NCBI GenBank assembly: GCA_964529005.1
Contig: CAZGUH010000003.1
Coordinates: 1 to 64,000 of the forward strand
Origin: CAZGUH01 sp964529005
GTDB lineage: Bacteria; Actinomycetota; Acidimicrobiia; Acidimicrobiales; Ilumatobacteraceae
DNA length: 64,000 nucleotides
Reading direction: 5' to 3'
Position 1 is the first letter of the stretch; each line of letters opens with the position of its first letter. Made by a program: the position numbers and the translations under genes. The notes under the pieces were generated by a model, which did not search any database, had not been told where the DNA came from, and saw nothing but the letters and a program-made list of their open reading frames with translations. Of the stretch, positions 38,358 through 46,896 are shown one piece after another.

Positions 38358-39062
38358 CTAGCGGGCGAGCAAGCGCCCGCATTGGGGGCACTCGGGCATC
38401 TCGCCCGCCGGGGCGGCCTTGACCGTGTCGAACTCGACGGCGGACAGGTCGAGATGGCAGCCCCCGCACGTGCGGCCGTTGAGCTGGGCGATCGCCACAC
38501 CGTCGAACTGGCGGCGCAGCGCCTCGTACGTGTCGAGGTCCCCCGGAGGCACCGACGCGGCGAGCGCGGCGCGCTCGTCGCGCAGGCGCGCCGCCTCCGC
38601 CGTGAGCGCCGCATCGGCCGCGGTGAACGCCTCCTCGGCTGCTGCCACCGCAGAGTCGACGTCCGATTCGCCCGCGGCGTGCTCGAGTTGCTCGGATTCG
38701 AGGTCGCCGAGCGCCGACAGCGCCTCCAGCTCACCGTCGTCGAGCTCGCCGCGCTTGGCGTTGATCGTCTCGATCTCGTGCGTCAACGCTTCCGCCTCGC
38801 GCGGCGAGCTCACGGTGCGCAGCTGCTGCTCCAGCTTGGCGCGCTGTGCCGTGAGCGTCGCTCCAGCGGCTTCGGCGTCGGCGATCTGTCGTTCGTATGC
38901 CGCGGCGGTCTCCGCCAACGCGGCGGCGCGCTTCTCCCACGCCGCACGTGCGGCGCGCGCGGCGTCACGCGCCGCACGCTCGGGCAGGTTCTTGGCGCGG
39001 TGCGCGAGTTGGTCCAGCGCCGTGTCGATGCGCTGGAGCGACACCATCTGGTCTGCGTTCAT
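38358..39062 (-). CDS. Coiled-coil protein with C4 zinc ribbon
   Basis: 234 residues. Residues 1-170 are a long helical hairpin of Ala/Glu/Arg-rich coiled coil; the C-terminus is a zinc ribbon with CGGCH near residue 200 and CPQCGR near 227. This is the CdsZ/CT398-like family, widespread in actinobacteria, linked to sigma-54 or secretion in Chlamydia but of unknown role here. ATG overlapping the penicillin-binding protein stop, so likely co-transcribed. Confidence 0.88.
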   Translation of the reverse strand: MNADQMVSLQRIDTALDQLAHRAKNLPERAARDAARAARAAWEKRAAALAETAAAYERQIADAEAAGATLTAQRAKLEQQLRTVSSPREAEALTHEIETINAKRGELDDGELEALSALGDLESEQLEHAAGESDVDSAVAAAEEAFTAADAALTAEAARLRDERAALAASVPPGDLDTYEALRRQFDGVAIAQLNGRTCGGCHLDLSAVEFDTVKAAPAGEMPECPQCGRLLAR

Positions 39063-41353
39063 CAGCCTCCGGTCCTGGCGCTCTGCGCGCCGCGCGCACA
39101 GTCATACACCACGTACTTCGGATCGGCCGTGGGCAACGGGGCGCGCGGGTCGAGGTTGTCGGGCGAGATCGTGGTGCCCGGGTCGACGGTGCGGATCACG
39201 ACCGTGGCCCGTGTCGTGGTCGTCTCCTCCGCCGGCGGCGCGTTCGGGTCGGCCGGCGGGGCGTTCGGGTCGGCCGGCAACGTCGTCGGCGTCGAGGCGG
39301 GCGCCGACGTGGGCGTGCCCGGCAACGTGCCGCTGACGACCTGCGCGAGGCACTCCTGGCCAGGGAGGTACAGCCGCGCCGGGCGGCGCGCGTTCTGCGG
39401 GGGCGCCGACCAGTCCACCTCAGGGAGTCCTTCGTGGGCCGGGTCCATGAACGCCTTCCACAGCGGCGCGGCGATGCGGCCGCCTTGCACGCGGCAGCTG
39501 CTGGCCGCGCTCAGTTCGATGAACTCGGGCACGCACTCCATGTTGTAGAGGCCCTTCGGGTCGCCGACCCACACCGCCGTGACCAGCTGCGGCGTGTACC
39601 CGACGAACCACGCGTTGGTGTTCTCGTCCTGCGTGCCGGTCTTGCCGGCTGCGGGGCGGCCTCCCTCCAGCTGACAGCACCGCGCGGTCCCGCTGGTGAG
39701 CACGCCTTTCAGCACGGACGTCGCGGTGAGCGCGACGCCCTCGTCGAACACCTGCACTCCGACGTTTTCATGGGTGTACATCCGTGTGCCGTCGGCACGG
39801 TCGATGTGGTCGACGTAGTAGGGCTCGTTGTGCACGCCGTTGTTGGCGAGCGTCTGCGCTCCCGACGCCATGTCGAGGGGCGACATCTCGTTGGCGCCGG
39901 CGGCGAACGACAGGAAGGGCTGGATCGGATCGCGCTCTTCGGGTGGTTGCCCGGGATACAGGTAGGTGGATCGCGCGGCCCGGTAGGTCGTGTCGACCAC
40001 GCGGTTCAGCCCGACGATCTGCGACAGACGGATGTACGCGCAGTTGATCGACCGCGACGTCATCTCGCTCAACGTGCCCACCCCGATGCCGACGGCGTCG
40101 ACCTCGTAGACCGGATCGTCGACGTCGCCGGGGTTGGGGAACTCGCAGTGCGAGGGCCCGTCGATGGTGTCGTTCGGCTGCGCGCCGGCCTGGAGCGCCG
40201 CGGCCAGGATGAACATCTTGATGCTCGACCCCGTCTGGCGCGGCACCAGCGCCATGTTGATCTGGCGGTTCTCGGCGAAGCCCTTGCCGCCGACCATCGC
40301 CCGGATCGCGCCCGTCTTCGCGTCGAGCGACACGATCGCCGCTTCGAAGTCGCGCCCAGGGGTGTCGGGCAGCAGGGCGCGGGCCTGCTCGGCGAGCTGC
40401 TGCAGGTGGGGGTCGAACGTCGTGTAGATCCGCAGTCCGCCGCGGAACAGCTGATTGTAGCGCTCCTGCTCGGTCTCTCCGAGGAACGTGCTGCGGTTCA
40501 ACAGGTAGTCGCGCAACGCCTCGGTGTAGTAGGTGCGGGTCTGCTGGATCGTCGGTGACTCGCGCACACGTTCGGGCAGGATCCAGTCGACCTTCAGGAG
40601 ATCCGCCTCGGTGGCGGTGAGCATCCCCTCGTCGACGAGACGGTCGAGGACGACGCCGAAGCGCGCTCGGCTGCGCTCGGGGCGGGTGATCGGGTCGTAG
40701 CCTGACGGCGATCGGATCAGACCGGCGAGGAACGCTCCCTCGACCATCGTCAGCTCGGAGACGTCCTTGGCGAAGTACGTCTCCGCCGCTGCCTGCAACC
40801 CGTAGGCGTTGTTGCCGAAGAAGATCGTGTTGATGTAGCGCAGCAAGATGTCGTTCTTCGCCATCTCCTTCTCGAGCAGGATCGCGTAGTGGACCTGTAG
40901 CAGCTTGTAGCGCCCGTCCCGCTCCAGCCCGCCGAGGTACTCGTTCTTCACGACCTGCTGTGTGACGGTCGACGCGCCCTGGCGCGCCGAATCGGTCGAG
41001 AAGTTCGACAGCGCGGCGCGGACCGAGCTGCGCAGGTCGACGCCCTGGTGGTTGTAGAACTCGGAGTCCTCCACCGCCAAGATCGCCGCCAGCACGTCGG
41101 CGGGCACGACCGAGAGGTCGGTGATCGGCTGGCTGTTCTCCAGCTCGTAGACGGTGAGCTGGTTGCCGGCGGCGTCGTAGACGTAGGTGCGCTGCGCCAG
41201 CGCCTCGAACGGCGGCAGCTCGACGGGCACCTCTTCGTGCGCCTCGATCGCATGCCAGGCCCGGGGCGCGATCGCCACCGTGATGGCGACGATCAGCAGC
41301 GCTCCGGCGAGCGCGGCGGTGACGAGTCGGAGCAACCAGGCAATGCCACGCAC
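39062..41353 (-). CDS. Class A penicillin-binding protein (PBP1-type)
   Basis: 763 residues. One N-terminal membrane anchor (about 10-30), a GT51 glycosyltransferase domain with the catalytic EDSEFYNHQGVD near residue 95, QQVVKNEY and then a transpeptidase domain with the active serine in TGSSIKMF, SIN in SRSINCAY and AGKTGT. The tail (from about 690) is a Pro/Thr/Asp linker with ADPNAPP repeats and a short end. Polymerises and cross-links peptidoglycan outside the membrane. GTG start. Confidence 0.95.
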   Translation of the reverse strand: MRGIAWLLRLVTAALAGALLIVAITVAIAPRAWHAIEAHEEVPVELPPFEALAQRTYVYDAAGNQLTVYELENSQPITDLSVVPADVLAAILAVEDSEFYNHQGVDLRSSVRAALSNFSTDSARQGASTVTQQVVKNEYLGGLERDGRYKLLQVHYAILLEKEMAKNDILLRYINTIFFGNNAYGLQAAAETYFAKDVSELTMVEGAFLAGLIRSPSGYDPITRPERSRARFGVVLDRLVDEGMLTATEADLLKVDWILPERVRESPTIQQTRTYYTEALRDYLLNRSTFLGETEQERYNQLFRGGLRIYTTFDPHLQQLAEQARALLPDTPGRDFEAAIVSLDAKTGAIRAMVGGKGFAENRQINMALVPRQTGSSIKMFILAAALQAGAQPNDTIDGPSHCEFPNPGDVDDPVYEVDAVGIGVGTLSEMTSRSINCAYIRLSQIVGLNRVVDTTYRAARSTYLYPGQPPEERDPIQPFLSFAAGANEMSPLDMASGAQTLANNGVHNEPYYVDHIDRADGTRMYTHENVGVQVFDEGVALTATSVLKGVLTSGTARCCQLEGGRPAAGKTGTQDENTNAWFVGYTPQLVTAVWVGDPKGLYNMECVPEFIELSAASSCRVQGGRIAAPLWKAFMDPAHEGLPEVDWSAPPQNARRPARLYLPGQECLAQVVSGTLPGTPTSAPASTPTTLPADPNAPPADPNAPPAEETTTTRATVVIRTVDPGTTISPDNLDPRAPLPTADPKYVVYDCARGAQSARTGG

Positions 41354-41423
41354 AGCGGCCCCAGGGTAACGGCGATGCGACCGTGGGAGCCGTCACCCGG
41401 ACCCGGCCGCTACGGTCGTTGGA

Positions 41424-42485
41424 GTGAAGCACTCTCCCCCGCCGCGCCGCCGGCTGGCGTTGTGCGGCGCTGGGATGATCGCCAGCGCCCATGCGGCCGC
41501 TGCCGGGGCGCTCGGCTTGCCGATCATCGCCGTGGCGTCGCGCTCGCCGGCGCGCACCGCTGAGCGCGCCGGCGCGTTCGGCGCGCGGGCGATCACCTAT
41601 TCCGACCTGCCGGCGGGCGCCGACATGGTCGTGGTCTGCACTCCACCTGCGCTGCACGCCAGCGACGCGGCCGCGATGCTGGCGGCCGGGGCCGCCGTGG
41701 TGGTCGAGAAGCCCTTGTGCCGCACGCTGGCCGAAGCGGACACCATCGTCGCTGCCGCCGACCGGTCGGGTCACCGCTTGCTCTACGCCGAGAACCTCGC
41801 GTACGCGCCGCTCGTCACCGAGATGCTGGCCCGTACCCCCGATCTCGGGCCGCTGACCCACCTCGACGCGCGAGCGCTGTCGGCGCGGCCGACTTGGGGT
41901 GATTTCCTCAGCGACGACTGGGGCGGCGGCGCGCTCTTCGACCTCGGTGTGCACCCGCTGGCATGGGTGATGCTGCTCGCTGCCGCAGCTGGCGCCGGCG
42001 CGGCCACCGAGGTCGAGTGCACCCTCGGGGGCGCCGCCGACCACACGACCGATGAGTACGCCGAGCTTCGCCTCCGGCATGAGAGCGGCCTCGTCAGCCG
42101 CGTCACCGCGAGCTGGCGAGCCGGGCCGCAGCCCGTGTGGGACGCGCAGGCCGCGAGCGCCACAGGCGTGCTGCGCGGCGAGCTGCTGCCATCGGTGTCG
42201 CTGGAGCACAACGGCGACCCGATCCCGCTCCACGGGTCGACGCAGAGCGGCCCCGATCCGATCACCGACTACGGCTACGTCGGCCAGCTGCGCGCCTTCG
42301 ACGACGACGTGACCGCCGGGCGCCGACCGGTGATGGACGCGCGCTTCGGGCGCGCCGTGTTGGAGGTGGTGTGCGCTGCCTACACGTCTGCGGGCCTCGA
42401 CGGCGCGGCAGTGCGCCTGCCGTTCGAGGGCCCCCGCGACCGCACGCCGCTCGAGCTCTGGCGCGCCGGGTCGTCAGCTCGCTGA
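41424..42485 (+). CDS. Gfo/Idh/MocA family NAD(P)-dependent oxidoreductase
   Basis: 353 residues. Rossmann N-terminal half with CGAGMIASAHAAAA near residue 14, ASRSPART and the diagnostic EKPLCRTLAEAD near residue 95; C-terminal half with GGGALFDLGVHPL, giving the catalytic histidine. Substrate, usually a sugar or cyclitol, cannot be named. GTG start with a GGAG three bases before it; divergent from the PBP across 70 bases. Its stop overlaps the convergent PPOX gene by 12 bases. Confidence 0.88.
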   Translation: MKHSPPPRRRLALCGAGMIASAHAAAAGALGLPIIAVASRSPARTAERAGAFGARAITYSDLPAGADMVVVCTPPALHASDAAAMLAAGAAVVVEKPLCRTLAEADTIVAAADRSGHRLLYAENLAYAPLVTEMLARTPDLGPLTHLDARALSARPTWGDFLSDDWGGGALFDLGVHPLAWVMLLAAAAGAGAATEVECTLGGAADHTTDEYAELRLRHESGLVSRVTASWRAGPQPVWDAQAASATGVLRGELLPSVSLEHNGDPIPLHGSTQSGPDPITDYGYVGQLRAFDDDVTAGRRPVMDARFGRAVLEVVCAAYTSAGLDGAAVRLPFEGPRDRTPLELWRAGSSAR

Positions 42486-43022
42486 GGCAGGCCAGCGCCA
42501 GCGGGTCGCCTTCGAGGAGAACTCCTCCTCGCGCTCGATGATCGCGAAGGCAAGCTCGGGCCGCACCCGGACGATGGCGTTCGAGAGGATGAACTGGGCG
42601 AATCCGTCGGGATCGTCGGGTGTGCCCGTCTCTGCGAGGTACTTGGCGACGAACTCGCCTGCGATCTCGGCGGCCAGCGCTCGATCACGTTCGCCCTCGG
42701 TCACGGCGACGATCTCGGCCCAGCCTCGGATCGACACGACCTCGACGGTCGAGTCGGCCATCACGCTGACCGCCGGGTTGCGCCGGAGGTTGCGCAGCTT
42801 CCGGCTGGTGGGCGCGCACGAGAACGCGAACGTGTCGTCGGCCCGCCACACGCCCCACACCGGCAGCGCGTGCGGGCGATGGGCGCCATCCACCGTGACG
42901 ACCCAGTAGTTGCGGGTGCCGATCAGCCGCTCGCGAGCCCACGCCCACGGCAGCGCGCCGTCGGGATCGGTGGGCACGCCGTAGTCCGCCATGCCGGGAC
43001 GCTCGACGATCGGTTCGCTCAT
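42474..43022 (-). CDS. PPOX-class (pyridoxamine oxidase fold) protein, F420 or flavin dependent
   Basis: 182 residues in the split-barrel flavin reductase fold. GTRNYWVVTVDGAHRPHALPVWGVW near residues 35-60 (in two segments), SRKLRNLRRNPAVSVM and the PELAFAI end are typical of the actinobacterial PPOX/FDOR group, many of which use F420; which cofactor is used here is not decided by sequence. I chose the ATG giving MSEPIVERPG; a start three codons earlier also exists. Converges with the oxidoreductase, ends overlapping. Confidence 0.8.
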   Translation of the reverse strand: MSEPIVERPGMADYGVPTDPDGALPWAWARERLIGTRNYWVVTVDGAHRPHALPVWGVWRADDTFAFSCAPTSRKLRNLRRNPAVSVMADSTVEVVSIRGWAEIVAVTEGERDRALAAEIAGEFVAKYLAETGTPDDPDGFAQFILSNAIVRVRPELAFAIIEREEEFSSKATRWRWPASAS

Positions 43023-43045
43023 CACGCGCACGGTATCCGGCGAGA

Positions 43046-43714
43046 TCAGGCGCGTTCGAGAACGGCGTCGAGCACGATCTCGTCGTCCTCGTCGGTGACC
43101 CAGATGCGACGCGTCTCATCGGTGGGAAGCGCGGCCCCCATGACGGCCTCGATCCGATCCCCGGTGCCGATGATGGTTCCAGCCGCGACGCGCTCGCCGT
43201 CGTCGCCCGTGAGCCACAACCAGTAGACCGTGTCCGCACGCAACCCGGTGGCTTCGAACGCGACCTCGGTCCCCCACGCCCGCTCGACCAGCTCTGCGTG
43301 TCCCATCGCCGCGTCACCGACGAGCTCGACGCTGCGGGCGGACGTCGGCGCGCTGTCGTCGCGCAGGATCAGGCCGGCCGACGCGATGACGATGAGAGCC
43401 GCCGCTGCGGCCAGGAACGTCGCCGTCAGCCGGCGTCGCCGCCGAGCGCGGGAGGCATCCGCGCTGACAGCGCCGAGGATGCGGGCGGACAGCCCAGCCG
43501 GCGCCGCGGCAGCGACGCTGAGATGGTCGGGATCGGCGAGCAGGAGCGCCTGCGCCACCCCCTCCAGATCATCGAGCTCGGCGCGGCATGACGGGCAGCC
43601 ATCGAGATGCGCTTGCAGACCCGCGGCGCGCTGGGGATCCGGACGACCGAGGCCGCGCATGGCCAGGTCGCCGCGCCACTCGCGGCACGCGTCGCGGTTG
43701 GGTTCGACGCTCAC
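43046..43714 (-). CDS. Zinc anti-sigma factor (RskA-like)
   Basis: 222 residues. N-terminal anti-sigma domain with CREW and HLDGCPSCRAEL, the HxxxCxxC zinc site, one membrane segment near residues 97-117, and an extracytoplasmic RskA-like domain (VYWLWLTGDDG, AAGTIIGTG). It should hold the upstream ECF sigma factor at the membrane until a signal releases it. The GTG overlapping the sigma stop (GTGA) is preferred; an ATG six codons earlier at 43732 is possible. Confidence 0.88.
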   Translation of the reverse strand: MSVEPNRDACREWRGDLAMRGLGRPDPQRAAGLQAHLDGCPSCRAELDDLEGVAQALLLADPDHLSVAAAAPAGLSARILGAVSADASRARRRRRLTATFLAAAAALIVIASAGLILRDDSAPTSARSVELVGDAAMGHAELVERAWGTEVAFEATGLRADTVYWLWLTGDDGERVAAGTIIGTGDRIEAVMGAALPTDETRRIWVTDEDDEIVLDAVLERA

Positions 43715-44271
43715 CGCGCCGTCTCCGTCCATCCGAGCTCCTCCAGCGCCACGCGCAGGGCGCGCATGCCGTAGTAGACGCGGCTCTTCACCGTGCCGGC
43801 CGGCACCCCCAACTGGGCAGCGACCTCGGCGATCGGACGTCCACGCAAGTGCACCTCGACGAGCACGGTCCGGTGCTCCTCACTGACGCGCGAGAGCGCC
43901 TCCTCCACCTGCCAGCACGCGAGGGCGCGTTCGATTTCGTCGACGTCGGCCGCGCCGTCGCCGTTCGGCGCGGCGCCGTCGAGCGCCGGCAATGGGCGCA
44001 GAGGACGCACGGACGCGGCGCGGGCCTGGTCGATCACGATGTTGCGCAGGATGCCGAACAGCCAGGTCCGTAGCGATCCGAGGCGTTCGTCGAACCGATC
44101 GGCGGCGCGCCAGGCTCGCAGGAACGTCTCCTGCACCACGTCCTCTGCCTGCTTGCCGTCCCCCGTCAATCGTCGAGCGGCGCGGTACAGCTCGTCACCA
44201 TGCGCGGCGTAGGCGGCGCGGATGCCGTCCTCGTCGCCGAGGGATGGGTGAGGCGCGCGCGTCCGCATCAT
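43711..44271 (-). CDS. ECF (group IV) RNA polymerase sigma factor
   Basis: 186 residues. Region 2: HGDELYRAARRL, then DVVQETFLRAW and LGSLRTWLFGILRN; region 4: LSRVSEEHRTVLVEVH and VPAGTVKSRVYYGM. No region 1 or 3, so group IV. Co-encoded with an RskA-like anti-sigma factor. The ATG at 44271 coincides with the start predicted from CGAACC-16-CGTATC, suggesting a leaderless, self-activated transcript. Resembles SigK/SigL groups; the exact group is unproved. Confidence 0.93.
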   Translation of the reverse strand: MMRTRAPHPSLGDEDGIRAAYAAHGDELYRAARRLTGDGKQAEDVVQETFLRAWRAADRFDERLGSLRTWLFGILRNIVIDQARAASVRPLRPLPALDGAAPNGDGAADVDEIERALACWQVEEALSRVSEEHRTVLVEVHLRGRPIAEVAAQLGVPAGTVKSRVYYGMRALRVALEELGWTETAR

Positions 44272-44277
44272 CTCAGG

Positions 44278-44305
44278 GATACGTCTCGCTCGGGAACGCG
44301 GTTCG
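44278..44305 (-). promoter_or_regulatory. ECF-type promoter of the sigma factor gene
   Basis: On the minus strand CGAACC (44305-44300), a 16-base spacer, then CGTATC (44283-44278). The predicted start is at the ATG of the sigma gene. AACC and CGT elements at this spacing are typical of ECF promoters and point to autoregulation. Confidence 0.6.
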
Positions 44306-44332
44306 ATGCGCCACGTTGCCACGCCGATGCAG

Positions 44333-44360
44333 TGAACCGGAGCGAAGCCGTGTCCGTACA
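44333..44360 (+). promoter_or_regulatory. ECF-type promoter of the lipoprotein gene
   Basis: TGAACC (44333-44338), a 16-base spacer, then CGTACA (44355-44360), nearly the same as the element on the opposite strand. The predicted start near 44367 leaves a leader of about 53 bases before the lipoprotein GTG, which has CAGGAG upstream. Confidence 0.6.
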
Positions 44361-44419
44361 CCCAGAGGTCACCGGCGGAGGACCTGCCTCCCCAACCCAC
44401 CGACACGCAGGAGCGCATC

Positions 44420-44983
44420 GTGAACACCAGACTTCGCACCCCTCTCGTCTCGCTCGCCGCGGGCCTCGCCCTCGTGGTCGCAGCATGCGGTGACGACAGC
44501 GACACCGCCGACACCGCCGACACCGCCGCGCCGCCCGCCGCCTCCACCCCCGCGTCGTCGACGCCCGCCTCGTCGACCCCGGCGTCTCCCTCCGGCGGCG
44601 ACGACGGGTATGGCATGCCGTCGTCGGGAGACACTGCCCCCGCGGGCACGATCGAGGTCACCGAGACGAGCCTGGGCGAGGTGCTGACCAGCGGTGGGAT
44701 GACGCTCTACATCTTCACGCCGGACGACGGCGGCGATCCGACGTGCTACGACGACTGCGCCGTGGCATGGCCACCGCTGAAGGCCGGTGCGACGGCGGGA
44801 CAGGGGATCGACGACTCCAAGCTCGGCACTGCCGCCCGGACCGACGGTGGAGAGCAGATCACGTACAACGGCTGGCCGCTGTACTTCTACGCCGCGGACA
44901 CGTCGCCCGGCGACGTCAACGGGCAGGGTGTCGGCGGTGTCTGGTTCGTGATCGACGCCGACGGCAACCCGATCGAGGCGTGA
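44420..44983 (+). CDS. Secreted-repeat lipoprotein (COG4315-like)
   Basis: 187 residues. Signal peptide with lipobox LVVAAC (lipidated Cys about 23), then a Ser/Thr/Pro/Ala-rich linker, then the secreted-repeat domain: GGMTLYIFTPDDG, a CYDDCAVAWPPL disulfide-type pair, TYNGWPLYFYAAD, PGDVNGQGVGGVWFVID. Such lipoproteins are unknown in function but often linked to ECF sigma factors and redox proteins. Divergent from the sigma gene with a matching promoter, so probably its target. GTG start. Confidence 0.88.
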   Translation: MNTRLRTPLVSLAAGLALVVAACGDDSDTADTADTAAPPAASTPASSTPASSTPASPSGGDDGYGMPSSGDTAPAGTIEVTETSLGEVLTSGGMTLYIFTPDDGGDPTCYDDCAVAWPPLKAGATAGQGIDDSKLGTAARTDGGEQITYNGWPLYFYAADTSPGDVNGQGVGGVWFVIDADGNPIEA

Positions 44984-45025
44984 GGTCCCGGGACTCGAGG
45001 GCCCCGCGCTGCGTGCGAGGCTGAT

Positions 45026-45505
45026 GTGGTGGACGCCAACCACTACCGCTTCCGCAGCGTGTGGGCCCTCGACGCCCCGTCCGAACTCGTCTTCACCGCG
45101 TTGCGCGAGTTGGCCGAGTACCCGCGGTGGTGGCCGCAGGTGCGCAGCGTTCGCCGTGTCGGCGCCGACACCGCGGAGATCCGGTGCCGCGCCACGTTGC
45201 CGTACGAGTTGGTGTTCACGACGCATCGCTCCCGCGAGGACGAAAGTGCCGGCGTTCTGGAAGCTGCGATGGAAGGCGACCTCGGCGGATTCTCCCGGTG
45301 GACGATCACGGAAGCATCATGCGGCGCAACCCAGGCGGTCTTCGAGGAGGAGGTCAGCGCGCACAAGCCGTTGCTGCGCCGCACTGCCGTGGTCGCGCGG
45401 CCAGCTTTCCTCGCCAACCACGCGTGGATGATGCGATGCGGCGAGCGCGGCCTGCGCACCTACCTGGCGGGAATGAGCTTCGCCGCACGCCGCGTTCGCA
45501 CGTAG
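45026..45505 (+). CDS. SRPBCC (polyketide cyclase/dehydrase-like) protein
   Basis: 159 residues of the START-like helix-grip fold: RFRSVWALDAPSELVFTAL, then AEYPRWWPQV, which is the conserved 'YPxWWP' entry, and a long C-terminal helix. Binds a hydrophobic ligand in most members; role unknown here. The GTG at 45026 has GAGG upstream. Follows the lipoprotein by 42 bases on the same strand, so it may be read from the same ECF promoter. Confidence 0.8.
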   Translation: MVDANHYRFRSVWALDAPSELVFTALRELAEYPRWWPQVRSVRRVGADTAEIRCRATLPYELVFTTHRSREDESAGVLEAAMEGDLGGFSRWTITEASCGATQAVFEEEVSAHKPLLRRTAVVARPAFLANHAWMMRCGERGLRTYLAGMSFAARRVRT

Positions 45506-45991
45506 TCGAGATCGCGGTTGCGGTCAGACGGTCTCGCCTGTCTTCGGCGTCACGGCGGGCGACGTCGACCAGGTTGACGTCGAGGTGCTGTATGGCGGCG
45601 AGGACGCCTACGAGGGCGTGTCGTCACAACGCCGTTGTACCGTAGGGTCAATCCGTCAAGCGAACGATCTGATGGTCGCCATTCGAAGGCAGCCCTTCGA
45701 TGCGCTCCTGCTGGACGTCCTGCTCATGCGATCCCCAGCCTCACCAGTTCGTCGACCATGACCGGCTCCGTGGCTGGTGCCCGTACGCCGCCCGCGTCGA
45801 CGGCCGCGCAGTCTGCGTCGAGGCTGTTCTCGTGGTCCTCGGGCGTCTCCGCGATCGGCTGCTGTTCATCGGGCAGCACGGTCGCGTCGACCCCCGCTTC
45901 TGAGATTGCCAACGATCCAAACGCCGCCGAAGGCTGCCTGCCAGTGCTGCGCGGAACCTGCCGGGATCTGACGAGCGCGATGCCGACTTGT
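45506..45991. other. Gene-poor stretch before tRNA-Val
   Basis: About 485 bases with no confident gene. One plus frame at about 45560-45745 ends in NDLMVAIRRQPFDALLLDVLL, which faintly resembles the middle of a response-regulator receiver domain, but has no start or ending. A TTG-started minus frame (45724-45912, 62 residues, acidic) is open upstream to the tRNA and has no clear relative. This looks like decayed sequence. Confidence 0.45.
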
Positions 45992-46063
45992 GGGCGCAGA
46001 GGGACTCGAACCCCCGGCCACTTCCATGTAAGGGAAGCGCTCTGCCGACTGAGCTATGCGCCC
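45992..46063 (-). tRNA. tRNA-Val (anticodon UAC)
   Basis: 72-base cloverleaf on the minus strand: acceptor GGGCGCA against TGCGCCC, D-arm GCTC...GAGC, anticodon arm CTTCC-CTTACAT-GGAAG with anticodon TAC, T-arm GGGGGTTCGAGTCCCTC. CCA is not encoded. Confidence 0.96.
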
Positions 46064-46097
46064 GGCGAGCCGCCGATCCTACCGCTCGGTCACCTCG

Positions 46098-46850
46098 TCA
46101 GCCCAGGCTCGTGCGGGCGGCGCACAGCTCGTCGTGCAGCGTCGGCGTGGCGGCCGCGATGGGGGTACGGCGGCCGTCGTGCTCCATCACGATCAGGTCG
46201 CGCCCTCGCGCGTCGGCGATCGTCACCCCCGCCTCGGCGCAGATCAGCGCTGCCGCTGCGTAGTCCCACACCCCGTGCGAGTCGGTGGTGCAATCGACGT
46301 AGGCGTCGAGCACGCCGTCGGCCACCTGGCAGAGGTCGAGCGCCGCGGCGCCGAACGCACGGTATTGCGCCCAGCCGAGATGACGCTTCGGCCAGCCGTT
46401 CACCCCCACGATCGCCGCATCCAGCGACGCGCATGCCGTCGGCTTCATCGCCACGCCGTCGCGGAACGCTCCGCCACCGCGCGTGGCGCTGTAGCGGGCC
46501 CCGCTCGCTTGGTCGGCGACCAGCGCAGCGATCGGTCCCTCGGGGCCGACAGCGCACAGCGACGTCGCATACCACCGCACTCCCCTGCTGGCGTTCGTGC
46601 TGCCGTCCAGGGGGTCGACGATCACGATCGGAGCCCCGTCACGACGCTCGAGGCCGCTCTCTTCCGACAAGATCCCCATGCCCGCTGCGCGCAGCACGCC
46701 GAGCGCCGCGGCGTCGGCCACGAGGTCGGCGCGGTACTGCCCGTCCCGCTCTCCGCTGAGGCCCCAGTCGTCCACGCCGGACAGCACTCTCGACACCGCA
46801 TCGGCGACATCGTGCAGCGTGGCGAGGAGCGCGGCGGCGTCTGCTTCCAT
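46098..46850 (-). CDS. Inositol monophosphatase-family phosphatase
   Basis: 250 residues of the Mg-dependent Li-sensitive phosphatase superfamily. The first metal site GILSEESG is near residue 65, the second IVDPLDGSTNASRG near 78, and the C-terminal CTTDSHGVWDYAAAALICAEAG supplies the WDxAA motif. Could hydrolyse inositol phosphate, histidinol phosphate or PAP; sequence cannot decide. Start ATG; lies 34 bases from the tRNA-Val gene. Confidence 0.88.
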   Translation of the reverse strand: MEADAAALLATLHDVADAVSRVLSGVDDWGLSGERDGQYRADLVADAAALGVLRAAGMGILSEESGLERRDGAPIVIVDPLDGSTNASRGVRWYATSLCAVGPEGPIAALVADQASGARYSATRGGGAFRDGVAMKPTACASLDAAIVGVNGWPKRHLGWAQYRAFGAAALDLCQVADGVLDAYVDCTTDSHGVWDYAAAALICAEAGVTIADARGRDLIVMEHDGRRTPIAAATPTLHDELCAARTSLG

Positions 46851-46896
46851 TCGGCAGGACGGTAGTGTCGCTCGCAATCCCAGGGAAAGGAACACG

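Noticed and set aside
45560..45745. Receiver-domain-like fragment
   Set aside because: Resemblance is limited to about 20 residues, with no start and no phospho-acceptor context; not called as a pseudogene.
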